Positions 43,402 to 52,128 are shown, numbered from the stretch's first letter. The stretch: 64,000 nt of DNA from Companilactobacillus huachuanensis (GCF_005404815.1 NZ_BJDF01000005.1:1-64000), one strand, 5' to 3'. Notes: a model not told the origin generated them from the letters alone. Numbers and translations: made by a program.

Positions 43402-44400
43402 TTGACAGAATCAACATTTTGGTCAACCATTTCAGACCAAGCAAAAGCAGAGCAACGTCCTTTCTTTACTATGGCACCGATGGAAGCTGTCAGTAACACC
43501 GTCTTTCGTCAAGTTATTACACAGGCCTGTCCCCCAGATACATTTTTCAGTGAATTCGTCTATGCAAAAAGTATCACTGATACTAATACCAAGTTTCCCG
43601 TTCATGGTCGACTCTACGTTGATTCTCGAGAAAAGAAACGTCCCGTGGTTCAACTGTGGGGTAATGAGGCCGAGGACTTTGAAAGAGCAGCTGCATCTTT
43701 GAGAGAACAAAGTTTTGAGGCTATCGACATCAATATGGGGTGCCCTGACGGTACTGTTATCAAAAATCACGGTGGCAGCGACTTAATTAGAAACCATCAA
43801 TGGGCTCAAGATGTAATTGCAGCAGCCAAGACTTCTGGATTGGCTGTCAGTGCCAAAACTCGACTTGGTTACAGTAAAGTTGAAGAATTTAAGGATTGGA
43901 TTCCCTTCCTATTACAACAACACGTTGCCGTTTTAACAGTTCATTTACGAACTAAGATGGAAATGAGTAAAGTTCCGGCACACTTAGAAGTAATTGATGA
44001 CATGATAAAGATGCGTGACGAAATTGCTCCAGAAACTTTGATTCAAATTAATGGTGACATTCCCAACTATCAAGCTGGTTTGAAACTAGCACAGGAACAT
44101 CCCGGACTTGATGGCATCATGATTGGTCGTGGCGTGTTCGCTAATCCCTTTGCTTTTGAAAAGGAATCCAGGAAACATTCACTGAATGAATTATTGGATC
44201 TGCTACAAATGCAATTAAACCTCTTTGACGATTTTTCCAAGCATTATGATATGCCACGATTCCCTTCACTCAAGCGTTTCTTCAAAATCTATGCTCGTCC
44301 AGAATTGGGTGCAACTGACTTGCGAAATGCGATGATGGATGCTAAATCCACTGATGATGTTCGAAAGATTTTGGTTGAGAAGGATAAATATTTAAAATAA
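43402..44400 (+). CDS. tRNA-dihydrouridine synthase (paralogue 2)
   Basis: The start is a TTG with AGAGG nine bases upstream. The 332-residue protein closely resembles the product of 27577-28572 across its length: FFTMAPMEAVSNTVFRQ, DINMGCPDGTVIKNHGGSDL with the catalytic Cys, KTRLGYSKVEEFKDWIPFLL, and GIMIGRGVFANPFAFEKE. It reduces uridine in tRNA using FMN. The two copies differ throughout, so the duplication is not recent. It stands alone and ends at an unusually long terminator. Confidence 0.93.
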   Translation: MTESTFWSTISDQAKAEQRPFFTMAPMEAVSNTVFRQVITQACPPDTFFSEFVYAKSITDTNTKFPVHGRLYVDSREKKRPVVQLWGNEAEDFERAAASLREQSFEAIDINMGCPDGTVIKNHGGSDLIRNHQWAQDVIAAAKTSGLAVSAKTRLGYSKVEEFKDWIPFLLQQHVAVLTVHLRTKMEMSKVPAHLEVIDDMIKMRDEIAPETLIQINGDIPNYQAGLKLAQEHPGLDGIMIGRGVFANPFAFEKESRKHSLNELLDLLQMQLNLFDDFSKHYDMPRFPSLKRFFKIYARPELGATDLRNAMMDAKSTDDVRKILVEKDKYLK

Positions 44401-44420
44401 GATAATAACTTTTCCCCCTT

Positions 44421-44475
44421 AAATCAAATAGGCACTGTAATCCTTCAAAATAAGATTACAGTGCCTATTTGATTT
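44421..44475. terminator. Very long bidirectional terminator
   Basis: A perfect 22-base stem is formed by the arm at 44421-44442 (AAATCAAATAGGCAC...) and the arm at 44454-44475. It serves dus and, beyond type A copy 10, the convergent PadR operon. Confidence 0.9.
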
Positions 44476-44506
44476 GATATTCTAAAATTGACTAATTTTT
44501 ATATAT

Positions 44507-44841
44507 CTAAAAGTTGAAAGGTGAAAAACTACTATAACTATTATTGTTACAGGCATAAACAAGTTTATTTAAATAAGCAGAAGTATTTATTTTGCGGTAT
44601 TTATTTTATTTGTTCCTGCCATAAAAAAATAAACTAGTTGGAAGAGCTGAGAGTATTCATTTGCAGCGATAGTGGTGTAATTGCTTCAGCAATTACACCA
44701 CCGGGCGTGTTGAAGACTCGTGGGTTTGCGAGGCTTCAACCGAGGTTCGAGACCGCTTTCTGGCTCGGGCCGTTCCGCACAGCAATTGAATACTCTCAGC
44801 TCTGGAAACGGCATACTTAACTATATACTTTCAACCTTTAG
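44507..44841 (+). repeat. Structured intergenic element, type A, copy 10 (full length, exact target duplication)
   Basis: This 335-bp element has ends CTAAAAGTTGAAAG and CTTTCAACCTTTAG. It is flanked by TTATATAT at 44499-44506 and 44842-44849, an exact 8-bp duplication. The first hairpin is a perfect palindrome here: GTGGTGTAATTGC, loop TTCA, GCAATTACACCAC. It separates the PadR operon's last gene from the terminator at 44421-44475. Confidence 0.94.
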
Positions 44842-44850
44842 TTATATATC

Positions 44851-45012
44851 CTATTTCCATTTAATTGGAGCATACCAGCTACCACCGTGATTAATTAAGG
44901 CACTGATATCAAAGTCCAAACTGAATAATGTTGCGAATGCAAGCACTAATCCAACCACAACAAGAATTATTCCCCAAAAAGCAATTTTTGAATTAAATTT
45001 AAACAAGTCCAT
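44851..45012 (-). CDS. Small single-pass membrane protein, third gene of the PadR operon
   Basis: A 53-residue ORF starts at ATG 45012 with GGGGGAATC just upstream, overlapping the end of the DUF1700 gene by 14 bases. It has one hydrophobic helix (AFWGIILVVVGLVLAFATLF, residues 11-30) and a short tail ending WYAPIKWK. The overlap and ribosome binding site support real, coupled translation. Its stop codon lies two bases from the target duplication of repeat copy 10, so the insertion just missed the gene. No family is recognised. Confidence 0.65.
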   Translation of the reverse strand: MDLFKFNSKIAFWGIILVVVGLVLAFATLFSLDFDISALINHGGSWYAPIKWK

Positions 45013-45556
45013 TTCTGATTCCCCCAACATTGAATTTTCTAAATAGATATTTATTAAAACTGAAAAGTTTCTGAGTTAAGAATGCAAAGAGTTGCTCAAT
45101 CAAAAGCGCACCGCCTAAAAATAACAGACTAATCCCCAGTTGAAACCCAGCATATAATAAACCAACCTTAGTCATAACAACAAAACTACCAACCAGCGTC
45201 CATCCACCAGCTAGCAAAAAACTTACAGCAATGAGTAAAACTGCCAGCAGTAAAAGTATTGGTACCAAATATGCTGCCAACAACAGAGGCCCCCAAACCG
45301 GCAATGATCCAATCAATAAAGCACTCTTTAAACGATCACTAGTTTGTGGAATTTCCACGTCATTGTCTGAAATGATTTCAACTAATACTTTTTTGACACC
45401 ACCAACTTTTTGAACCGCTTCTTCTTCGGTGGATCCGTTTTCAATTAAATCATCCAAATATTCTGAATAATATTCCAGATAATCATCCGAGTTCTTAACG
45501 CCAAATTTTTGTAATTGTTTTTTTAATGTTTTCAAAAAAATTTGTTTATTCATCAA
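44999..45556 (-). CDS. DUF1700 family membrane protein
   Basis: The 185-residue protein has an N-terminal cytoplasmic helical region (FLKTLKKQLQKFGVKNSDDY, then LEYYSEYLDDLIENGSTEEE and AVQKVGGVKKVL). This matches the HAAS-like start of DUF1700 proteins. About four membrane helices follow in the remaining 110 residues. DUF1700 genes typically follow a PadR regulator, as here, and are thought to be controlled by it in envelope stress. It overlaps the PadR gene by 11 bases and the 53-residue gene by 14. Confidence 0.87.
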   Translation of the reverse strand: MMNKQIFLKTLKKQLQKFGVKNSDDYLEYYSEYLDDLIENGSTEEEAVQKVGGVKKVLVEIISDNDVEIPQTSDRLKSALLIGSLPVWGPLLLAAYLVPILLLLAVLLIAVSFLLAGGWTLVGSFVVMTKVGLLYAGFQLGISLLFLGGALLIEQLFAFLTQKLFSFNKYLFRKFNVGGIRNGLV

Positions 45557-45863
45557 TCTCTGCTCCCTTTATAAAACCAATAATTTTTTCAACTTGTCCC
45601 CATTCACCAACAAAATCAGCAATCTCCTGTCGGCCAACATCGGTTATTTGATAATACTTTCGGAAGCGATTATTGTGGATTTTACTTTTAGTCGTAATCG
45701 CCTTCTTTGCCAGCAGTCGCTTTAAAATTGGATACAATGTCGACTCTGATACTTCAATCAACGGAGCTAAATCGTTGATGATGGCATATCCATATGATTC
45801 TTTTCGCTCTAGCTCGGCTAATACGCAAATATCTAGTAACCCTTTTTTTAATTGTGTATTCAA
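45546..45863 (-). CDS. PadR family transcriptional regulator
   Basis: The 105-residue protein is the short PadR type: QLKKGLLDICVLAELERKES, YGYAIINDLAPLIEVSESTL, and YPILKRLLAKKAITTKSKIH form the winged helix, and a short C-terminal helix mediates dimerisation. It is the first gene of a three-gene coupled operon with DUF1700 and probably represses that operon until an envelope signal appears. Confidence 0.93.
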   Translation of the reverse strand: MNTQLKKGLLDICVLAELERKESYGYAIINDLAPLIEVSESTLYPILKRLLAKKAITTKSKIHNNRFRKYYQITDVGRQEIADFVGEWGQVEKIIGFIKGAEIDE

Positions 45864-45920
45864 GCTTCATACCTCGTTATACAAAGTATTATGTAATAGG
45901 ATGTATTAATTGTCAACAAC

Positions 45921-45967
45921 AAAAAATAACCATATCAATCAAAAAAAGATTGATATGGTTATTTTTT
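45921..45967 (-). terminator. Terminator downstream of asnS
   Basis: AAAAAATAACCATATCAATC and its exact complement form a perfect 20-base stem around seven A residues, followed on the minus strand by a T run. About 150 bases lie between it and the asnS stop, with no recognisable gene. Confidence 0.9.
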
Positions 45968-46119
45968 GTAAATTATTTTAAATTCTTTTTTATATAGGCC
46001 GTGGCTTTAAAATTAGCTACACACGCTTTTCATACATATGCAAATCAATCGCAAAACCGGCGTGCAATTCTCATATCTACGAAAATGCTCGGGAGCTGAC
46101 CGTCCTGTCTCCACTCTCT

Positions 46120-47511
46120 CTAGAAATCGGCATTACCCGGTGTTCTAGGATAAGCAATGACATCTCTGATATTTTCCATACCTGTGATGTACATGATCAA
46201 TCTTTCAAATCCGATACCGAAACCTGAATGAACTGTACCACCGTACTTACGCAACTCTAAGTACCACTTGTAGTCGTCTTCATTCATATCAAGTTCAGCC
46301 ATTCTTGCTTCTAGTTTATCAAGACGTTCCTCACGTTGTGAACCACCAATTAACTCTCCGATTTCAGGAACTAACAAATCAGCTGCAGCGACGGTCTTAC
46401 CATCTTCATTAGCACGCATGTAGAATGCCTTAAAGTCTTTTGGATAGTCTGTGATGAAAACAGGCTTCTTGTAAACTTGTTCTGACAAGTAACGTTCATG
46501 TTCTGAATCTAGGTCAAGTCCCCAGTATGGTTTAACTTCAAATTCAACATCGGTTGCTTTTTCCAAAATATCGATTGCGTCAGTATAAGTTACATGGGCA
46601 AATTCTTCGCCAGCTGTAGCTTTCAAACGATCAATCAATGTGTTATCTACGTTTTCGTTCAAGAAGTCGAGTTCTTCTTTAGCATTGTCCATTACGTAGT
46701 TGATAACATACTTCAATAACTCTTCGGAACAATCCATTTCATCTTTCAAGTCAGCGAAAGCTAGTTCTGGTTCGATCATCCAAAATTCAGATGCATGACG
46801 TCCAGTATGTGAGTTTTCAGCTCTAAATGTAGGACCGAATGTATAAACGTTTCTGAATGCCAAAGCAAATGGTTCAACTTCTAGTTGTCCACTAACTGTT
46901 AGGTTAGTTTCTTTTCTAAAGAAGTCTTCGCTATAATCAACTTTTCCATCATCCGTCTTTGGTACATTGTTCATATCAAGGGTTGTAACTTGGAACATTT
47001 CTCCAGCACCCTCAGCATCAGAACTAGTGATGATTGGTGTATGAATATAGACGAAATCATTGTGTTGTAGGTATTCGTGGATAGCAAAAGCAGCTAGTGA
47101 ACGGATACGGAATACTGAATAAAATGTGTTTGTTCTAGGACGCAAATGAGCAATTGATCTCATAAATTCATATGAGTGAGCCTTCTTTTGCAATGGATAA
47201 TCAGCGTCAGAAGCACCTTCTTCAATAATCTCAGTAGCATGGATCTCAAAAGGTTGTTGTGCTTTAGGAGTTAGTGCCAACTCACCGACAACCTTGATAG
47301 TTGTACTGATTGGGAACTTAACAACGTCAGCATAATTTTCCATATCACTGGTCATAACAACTTGCACATTCTTAAAAAATGATCCGTCATTTAATTCGAT
47401 AAATCCAACTCGCTTTGAACCTCTAATTGTACGAATCCAACCAGAAACAGTGATTTGGTCACCGTCAGCAAATTCTTTTTTGTATAAATCTTTAACTAAA
47501 ACGTTTTGCAT
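46120..47511 (-). CDS. asnS: Asparaginyl-tRNA synthetase
   Basis: ATG 47511 is chosen because TAAGGAG lies before it; the longer frame runs into the T-box leader. The enzyme charges tRNA-Asn. The 463-residue product begins with an OB-fold anticodon-binding domain ([20 protein letters not shown]), followed by the class II catalytic core. Motif 2 lies in the [20 protein letters not shown] region, and the C-terminal motif 3 is [15 protein letters not shown]. The length is typical. Transcription is controlled by the upstream T-box riboswitch. Confidence 0.95.
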   Translation of the reverse strand: MQNVLVKDLYKKEFADGDQITVSGWIRTIRGSKRVGFIELNDGSFFKNVQVVMTSDMENYADVVKFPISTTIKVVGELALTPKAQQPFEIHATEIIEEGASDADYPLQKKAHSYEFMRSIAHLRPRTNTFYSVFRIRSLAAFAIHEYLQHNDFVYIHTPIITSSDAEGAGEMFQVTTLDMNNVPKTDDGKVDYSEDFFRKETNLTVSGQLEVEPFALAFRNVYTFGPTFRAENSHTGRHASEFWMIEPELAFADLKDEMDCSEELLKYVINYVMDNAKEELDFLNENVDNTLIDRLKATAGEEFAHVTYTDAIDILEKATDVEFEVKPYWGLDLDSEHERYLSEQVYKKPVFITDYPKDFKAFYMRANEDGKTVAAADLLVPEIGELIGGSQREERLDKLEARMAELDMNEDDYKWYLELRKYGGTVHSGFGIGFERLIMYITGMENIRDVIAYPRTPGNADF

Positions 47512-47544
47512 TGATTTCTCCTTATATTCTCGGAATACTATAGA

Positions 47545-47815
47545 CGAAAAAAAGACCTTCCATCCCCATAAAAGGGACGAAAAATCTTTCCGCGGTACCA
47601 CCCAAGTTTTTTATAAAAAAACACCTCAAAGTACATTAAATACTTGCCAATTATAACGTACTGGTCAACGTAATAGCCTACTCTCGAAATTTCAGCTAAA
47701 AAGAAAACAAAGATGTTTTTCCTATATACCGACACGCCAAGCTCTCACTATCCTTGACTCCCTGTGGATAAAGTATATAGTACTCCTTCTTTTAATATCT
47801 ACTTCATATTAATTT
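47545..47815 (-). ncRNA. T-box riboswitch leader of asnS
   Basis: The minus strand contains the T-box sequence TGGGTGGTACCGCGG (47604-47590), which pairs with the uncharged tRNA CCA end. A terminator follows: AGATTTTTCGTCCC pairs with GGGGATGGAAGGTCT, then seven T residues (about 47589-47545). Stem I lies further upstream with GAGAGTAGG. The Asn specifier codon could not be assigned with certainty. Uncharged tRNA would promote antitermination and asnS expression. Confidence 0.92.
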
Positions 47816-47820
47816 TCTTA

Positions 47821-47850
47821 AATGTAGCATATTTTTATACAGGTTGTAAA
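47821..47850 (-). promoter_or_regulatory. Promoter of the asnS T-box transcript
   Basis: On the minus strand TTTACA (47850-47845) and TACATT (47826-47821) are 18 bases apart, with an extended TG one base before the -10. Confidence 0.6.
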
Positions 47851-47869
47851 GTACAATATTGATATACTC

Positions 47870-48154
47870 GTGGTGCTAGTTAAATATCTCGTCTACAGAG
47901 TTGGGAAATATTCACTAGCTGTGCGGACCGGCTCGGGCCTGAAGTGCGGTCCCGACCCTCGGTTTGGAGACTTACCACAGACCGGTAAGTCTTCTAACAC
48001 CACTTCCACGGCACACAAATATTTCCCAACTCTTCCGACTAAGTTAATCTTTATTAATTGAATGTAAAAATATTCAATTGCTTTTATACAGCTTCTTGTA
48101 AACTATAGAATACAATTGATGCGAATATTTGTGAAAAGTTGTCAACTAGCACCA
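47870..48154 (-). repeat. Structured intergenic element, type B, copy 3 (with terminal inverted repeats)
   Basis: The 285-bp element has ends TGGTGCTAGTTAA and TTGTCAACTAGCACCA, inverted repeats unrelated to those of type A. The outer stem GAGTTGGGAAATATT pairs perfectly with AATATTTCCCAACTC, a third distinct type B outer-stem sequence. The first hairpin is reduced. It sits directly upstream of the asnS promoter and before the hydrolase gene. Confidence 0.85.
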
Positions 48155-48194
48155 TGCATATTGATATAGATATTTTAAAAATGGGGTTAAATTT

Positions 48195-48911
48195 ATGAAA
48201 AAATCAGTAAAATGGCTACTTGGCATTGTCATTACACTCGTTGTTCTAGTATTAATCATGCTGGCTGTAGTTAAAAATAAGGAGTATCAACCATCCACAG
48301 TCGCTAATTCAGCAGCTGAAAATAGTACAATTGTGGACAATACCATCAAATTTTCCGGTGATGATAGTAAGCCAAAGGTCATCTTTTATCCTGGTGCTTT
48401 GGTTGATCCAAAGAGTTACAGTATCTGGGCAAACAAGGTGGCACAAGCGGGTTACAGCGTTTATATCGTCCGTTTCCCACTTGATTTAGCAGTTCTTAAT
48501 GTTAACGCAGCTTCTAAGGTTCAAGGAAATTCTAACTATGTAATTGGGGGACATTCTCTAGGTGGAACGATGGCCTGCCGTTATGCCAAAAATCATTCTA
48601 AAAAACTTAAAGGTGTCTTCCTTTTAGCAAGTTATCCTGAAAAAAAAGGTGATTTACATGAAATAAAAGTACCAATTATCTCACTAACTGGAACTAATGA
48701 CGGTGTTTTAAACTATACCAATTACAAAAAGGCTAAAAAATTACTCCCAAATAATACAGTTTATGAACAAATCTCTGGCGGTAATCACGCTGGCTTCGGT
48801 AGCTACGGTAAGCAAAGTGGCGATAACAAGGCATCAATCAGTAATGCTAAACAACAAAATATTGTAAGTAAGTTGTTAATAAATTGGTTACGTCAATCAA
48901 TTAGTGAATAA
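48195..48911 (+). CDS. Membrane-anchored alpha/beta hydrolase
   Basis: The 238-residue protein has an N-terminal membrane helix (WLLGIVITLVVLVLIMLAVV, residues 9-28), then a hydrolase domain outside the membrane. VIFYPGALVDPKSY forms the oxyanion part, IGGHSLGGTMA is the nucleophile elbow with Ser, TGTNDGVLN supplies Asp, and GGNHAGFG supplies the catalytic His. It resembles the small PF12695-type hydrolases. The substrate is unknown. GGGGTT is the only weak ribosome binding site. The gene is single and follows type B element copy 3. Confidence 0.87.
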   Translation: MKKSVKWLLGIVITLVVLVLIMLAVVKNKEYQPSTVANSAAENSTIVDNTIKFSGDDSKPKVIFYPGALVDPKSYSIWANKVAQAGYSVYIVRFPLDLAVLNVNAASKVQGNSNYVIGGHSLGGTMACRYAKNHSKKLKGVFLLASYPEKKGDLHEIKVPIISLTGTNDGVLNYTNYKKAKKLLPNNTVYEQISGGNHAGFGSYGKQSGDNKASISNAKQQNIVSKLLINWLRQSISE

Positions 48912-48994
48912 AGTAAAACGTTTTCATAGATTTCCACAAAAGCGCATACATTTTTGTTATACTATTTCTAGTTGTTACATCTTTTGGGGGAATT

Positions 48995-49684
48995 ATGACT
49001 ATCTTAATTAATAAAAATATCAATTTATCCGCTGATTCGGAAACATTTGTTAAAAAATATATCAATTACGTACACGGTGTTAATCCGAAAGATATTTATG
49101 AGGGTTTGAACAATAAACAAATATTAAAAAACAAATTTATCTTTAAAATTTATCAACTTGAGAATTTAGATCTTGCCGACGTCGACTTACATGTCACTAA
49201 TAATACTGTTTATGTCTTAGCTCGTTTCTGGAATTCCAAAATAATCAACATTGGAACAGTTCCCTTGACTAAAGGCTTAAAATTGGCTTTAGCACAAGAT
49301 TCGTACCCTACACTTGCAATTTCCGGTGGTAGTTTTAAAAAGGTTGTCACGAACGAATATGGCGAGGATAGCGTTGTTGATTGTTTCGAGCCATACCAAA
49401 TGACTTTGATGGTCCATAAGGCTGAGCCGATCGACAATCATGTTGAGAAAATTGATACCATTTATCACTATGCTTTCAAGAGTGAACAGAGTTTAGTTAC
49501 TATTTCTAAAAATATGATGCGTTGTTTTGCAATCTTTGGACTGATTCTAGGATTAGGATTCATGTTCCTTGGTTTCTTTCTAACTGGCTTGATGGTAATT
49601 ATCGCCTTCTTCGGTGTTAATTCCTATACGTTATTGTTGGCTGATACACATATGCAGACACAACGTCAGAGAGTCAATTCTTAA
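48995..49684 (+). CDS. Protein of unknown function with C-terminal membrane hairpin
   Basis: The 229-residue product has a soluble N-terminal part of about 170 residues and two hydrophobic helices near the end (about 172-190 and 193-213). The soluble part contains VDLHVTNNTVYVLARFWNSK and TLAISGGSFKKVVTNEYGED, predicted to be beta-rich. No family is recognised. GGGGG precedes the ATG by seven bases, which supports a real gene, and a terminator follows directly. Confidence 0.6.
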   Translation: MTILINKNINLSADSETFVKKYINYVHGVNPKDIYEGLNNKQILKNKFIFKIYQLENLDLADVDLHVTNNTVYVLARFWNSKIINIGTVPLTKGLKLALAQDSYPTLAISGGSFKKVVTNEYGEDSVVDCFEPYQMTLMVHKAEPIDNHVEKIDTIYHYAFKSEQSLVTISKNMMRCFAIFGLILGLGFMFLGFFLTGLMVIIAFFGVNSYTLLLADTHMQTQRQRVNS

Positions 49685-49711
49685 ACATCCCTTGTGGGTG
49701 TTATTTTTTTG
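49684..49711 (+). terminator. Terminator of the 48995 gene
   Basis: AACATCCC and GGGTGTT form a short stem around TTGT, followed by seven T residues. Confidence 0.65.
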
Positions 49712-49755
49712 CTTCTAGCTGTATAGTTAATGGCAAAATGAATTGAGGTGATTTT

Positions 49756-50292
49756 TTGAAAGATAGTTTTGTCATCGTTGTTAGTGGCATTATGGGCAGC
49801 GGTAAAACAACCTTGATCAACGCTTTACATGAGAAATTACCTAGTAAAATTATTTCTTTTGATGATTACAGTATTGATGCTCTGCCGTCAGCTCCACCAA
49901 TCGACACACCCGTCAAAGATGCGGTAAATCAGTATGACATCAGTGCATTAATAGCTGATTTAAAAAAATTCTATAATCAAATTCCATTTATCCTAATTGA
50001 TTTTCCGTTCGGATACGAAAATGGAATTCTAGCACCCTATATTGACCGAGTTGTTTATATTAAAACACCATTAGATATTTGTTTAGCTAGACAAATTATC
50101 CGTGACTATCAAAACAAAACGACTGAGGAAATTATGGAATGGCTAAAAACATATATAACTTTTGCACGTCCAATTTTTTTAGACCATGAAAATTTTATTA
50201 GCAATAGTGCTGATTTGATTATCGACGGTACACTTCCTTTAGCTGATAAAGTAAACCTATCTTTGAATCTAATCAAAAAAAAGAACCCATAA
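49756..50292 (+). CDS. P-loop kinase, uridine kinase-like
   Basis: The start is TTG with GAGGTG seven bases upstream. The 178-residue cytoplasmic protein starts with Walker A GIMGSGKTTLINAL (residues 11-24), then IISFDDYSIDALPS, where Asp residues would contact a substrate hydroxyl. IPFILIDFPFGYEN is a Walker B-like strand and RQIIRDYQNKT a lid. This is the pattern of uridine kinase/phosphoribulokinase-like small-molecule kinases. The substrate is not known. Confidence 0.82.
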   Translation: MKDSFVIVVSGIMGSGKTTLINALHEKLPSKIISFDDYSIDALPSAPPIDTPVKDAVNQYDISALIADLKKFYNQIPFILIDFPFGYENGILAPYIDRVVYIKTPLDICLARQIIRDYQNKTTEEIMEWLKTYITFARPIFLDHENFISNSADLIIDGTLPLADKVNLSLNLIKKKNP

Positions 50293-50312
50293 ACATGGAT
50301 TCTTTTTTTTAT
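50276..50312. terminator. Bidirectional terminator between the kinase and the LPXTG gene
   Basis: AAAGAACCCAT and ATGGATTCTTT pair around AAAC, with flanking A and T runs. It overlaps both gene ends. Confidence 0.75.
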
Positions 50313-52075
50313 TATTTTTTACGCTTATATCCAAAGGCTCCAATAATCGCTAACAATGACGTCCCAATAATACCTAAGACTCCACTTCTAGCAACGCCCG
50401 TTTTTGGTAAGAAACCTTCACTAGCCGCGTTTGTTATCGCTTTGTTCGGTGTAGAAACATTACCACTGTTACTAGCCGTTTCTTTAACAAGTGATTCAAC
50501 TCTAGTTGTTGCCGGAGAAGTTACTGAATCATTGCCACCCTGAATGATTTTCGGTGCTGAGTCCGAAGTATCTTCGTCTTCACCATCAATAACTAATTCA
50601 GGGAACGGACTCTCTGATCCACCATCTACATCAGGTCTCAGGTTTGGATCCTCAATGTCTACATCTGGATCTGGGTCTGGATCTGGGTCTGGGTCTGGGT
50701 CTGGGTCTGGGTCTGGGTCTGGGTCTGGGTCTGGCTTCTCTGGCTCTGGTGTCTCTGGTTCTGGTGTCTCTGGTTCTGGTGTCTCTGGTTCTGGTGTCTC
50801 TGGTTCTGGTGTCTCTGGTTCTGGTGTCTCTGGTTCTGGTGTCTCTGGTTCTGGTGTCTCTGGTTCTGGTGTCTCTGGTTCTGGTGTCTCTGGTTCTGGT
50901 GTCTCTGGTTTTGGTGTCTCTGGTTTTGGTATTTGTGGAATTTCATATGAACCATCTTGATGATCCCACCTGTGTGTTTCTCCTCCAACTATATTTACAT
51001 CATTTGCAACAATATTTCCGTCCAAATTTTGATGTACATCGACAGTTGCTTGGGGTGCCAAAACACTACCCTGAAAAGTTGCATTCATACTAATCAAATT
51101 TTTGAATAGTTTGTCAGGTTGGTTACTGTCATAAAAATTCCAAATCAAATGATTATCATCAAAAACATCTGTTTCTTTATTGCTTCTATATGTACCATCG
51201 TCATACTTTATTTTGATAGGCGATCTCATATCATATTCTGAAGCTCCTTCAGTATCAACATTAATAATCACTGTTGTTCCCGATTTCTTACTACTTATTC
51301 CATCAATTGTAAGAGGTGTGTCCATATTCAAAACATGTGCAGGTAAATTAATAACAATTTCATTTCGGTTATTTGGTGTAAAATCTTTTAAATTTACTGT
51401 GCGACTATTTCGATCCCCAAGATCATACTCGTTTAAGTCGTATGCATCGTGCTCAATTAAATATACTGATCTCGCACTCAACTCTTCAAAGATACTTTCA
51501 AAATCAATGTACACATTATTACCCTTGTCCTGATATATTTCATCACTTTGCAAGTGATCAAGATCTATTTCATTAACTGTCATTTTTGTTCCCGAAACAT
51601 CAACATTAAGGTTACTCCCAAAAACGACCTTGTTGCTTCTCATATCATCCTTATCAATAAATGAACTCTTAGCAATCATGTCTAAGTCTTGAATATAATG
51701 AATATCTTCCTCAAGAGATTGGGTGTGATTCTTTGTTCCAAAATCTACTTGTCCATCTAATACCCCCACTGCCAGATTTCCATTAGTATGAGCCGTCAGA
51801 GATGCCGAACGTGCAAAAATATGGAAGTAGGCCGCATAACTCAACCAATTCATGTTTGCTGAATCAAAGTCTTCTTGAACCGTTCCACCATCTTTTACGT
51901 CATCATTATCAATTCTAGTAAGTGTTCCAAGACTCTGATCTAAATCATTTATACTCGTAGCTTGTATTTTTCTAGTTTTAACTGAACTATGTAGCATTGG
52001 TACATGTACAACTGAATTAGTTAATAATATTCCCATTGATAATCCAGTTGCTGTCATAATTATTTTCCGTCTCAT
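50312..52075 (-). CDS. LPXTG-anchored choice-of-anchor-A surface protein
   Basis: The 587-residue protein has a signal peptide (MRRKIIMTATGLSMGILLTN...). A choice-of-anchor-A domain follows (about residues 65-370, with NWLSYAAYFHIFARSASLTA and GNLAVGVLDG near its start and MNATFQGSVLAPQATVDV near its end). Next is a long stalk of PETPE repeats (about 372-437), then Asp-Pro dipeptides. It ends with a sortase signal LPKTG (residues 556-560), a hydrophobic helix and KRKK. Sortase would link it to peptidoglycan. Adhesion or biofilm is a usual guess for this type. It shares promoter motif and signal peptide style with the LRR protein at 6379-8043. Confidence 0.88.
   Translation of the reverse strand: MRRKIIMTATGLSMGILLTNSVVHVPMLHSSVKTRKIQATSINDLDQSLGTLTRIDNDDVKDGGTVQEDFDSANMNWLSYAAYFHIFARSASLTAHTNGNLAVGVLDGQVDFGTKNHTQSLEEDIHYIQDLDMIAKSSFIDKDDMRSNKVVFGSNLNVDVSGTKMTVNEIDLDHLQSDEIYQDKGNNVYIDFESIFEELSARSVYLIEHDAYDLNEYDLGDRNSRTVNLKDFTPNNRNEIVINLPAHVLNMDTPLTIDGISSKKSGTTVIINVDTEGASEYDMRSPIKIKYDDGTYRSNKETDVFDDNHLIWNFYDSNQPDKLFKNLISMNATFQGSVLAPQATVDVHQNLDGNIVANDVNIVGGETHRWDHQDGSYEIPQIPKPETPKPETPEPETPEPETPEPETPEPETPEPETPEPETPEPETPEPETPEPETPEPETPEPEKPDPDPDPDPDPDPDPDPDPDPDPDVDIEDPNLRPDVDGGSESPFPELVIDGEDEDTSDSAPKIIQGGNDSVTSPATTRVESLVKETASNSGNVSTPNKAITNAASEGFLPKTGVARSGVLGIIGTSLLAIIGAFGYKRKK
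50660..50940. repeat. Tandem repeats coding for the stalk of the LPXTG protein
   Basis: A block of about twelve 6-bp units (GGGTCT, coding Asp-Pro) spans about 50662-50735. It is followed by about twelve 15-bp units (CTCTGGTTCTGGTGT, coding PETPE) to about 50935. The units are nearly identical, so length change by slippage is expected. Confidence 0.93.
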
Positions 52076-52128
52076 ATTCTCACTTCCCTTTATGTGATTT
52101 TCTTAACTTACTTTTAGCTTAATTATAT

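Noticed and set aside
47856-48168. ATATTGATATA direct repeat near both borders of type B copy 3 as a target duplication
   Set aside because: The repeats are not flush with the element ends (a few bases apart on each side) and the sequence is simple AT-rich DNA.
48912-48927. GTAAAACGTTTTCA as a cre site before the 48995 gene
   Set aside because: The match is weak at one end and no promoter could be placed around it with confidence.
50544-51093. Three overlapping ORFs opposite the LPXTG stalk repeats (Ser-Gly, Leu-Val and Gln-Arg repeats)
   Set aside because: Tandem repeats with unit lengths divisible by three keep every frame open. The sense frame with signal peptide and LPKTG is the real gene.
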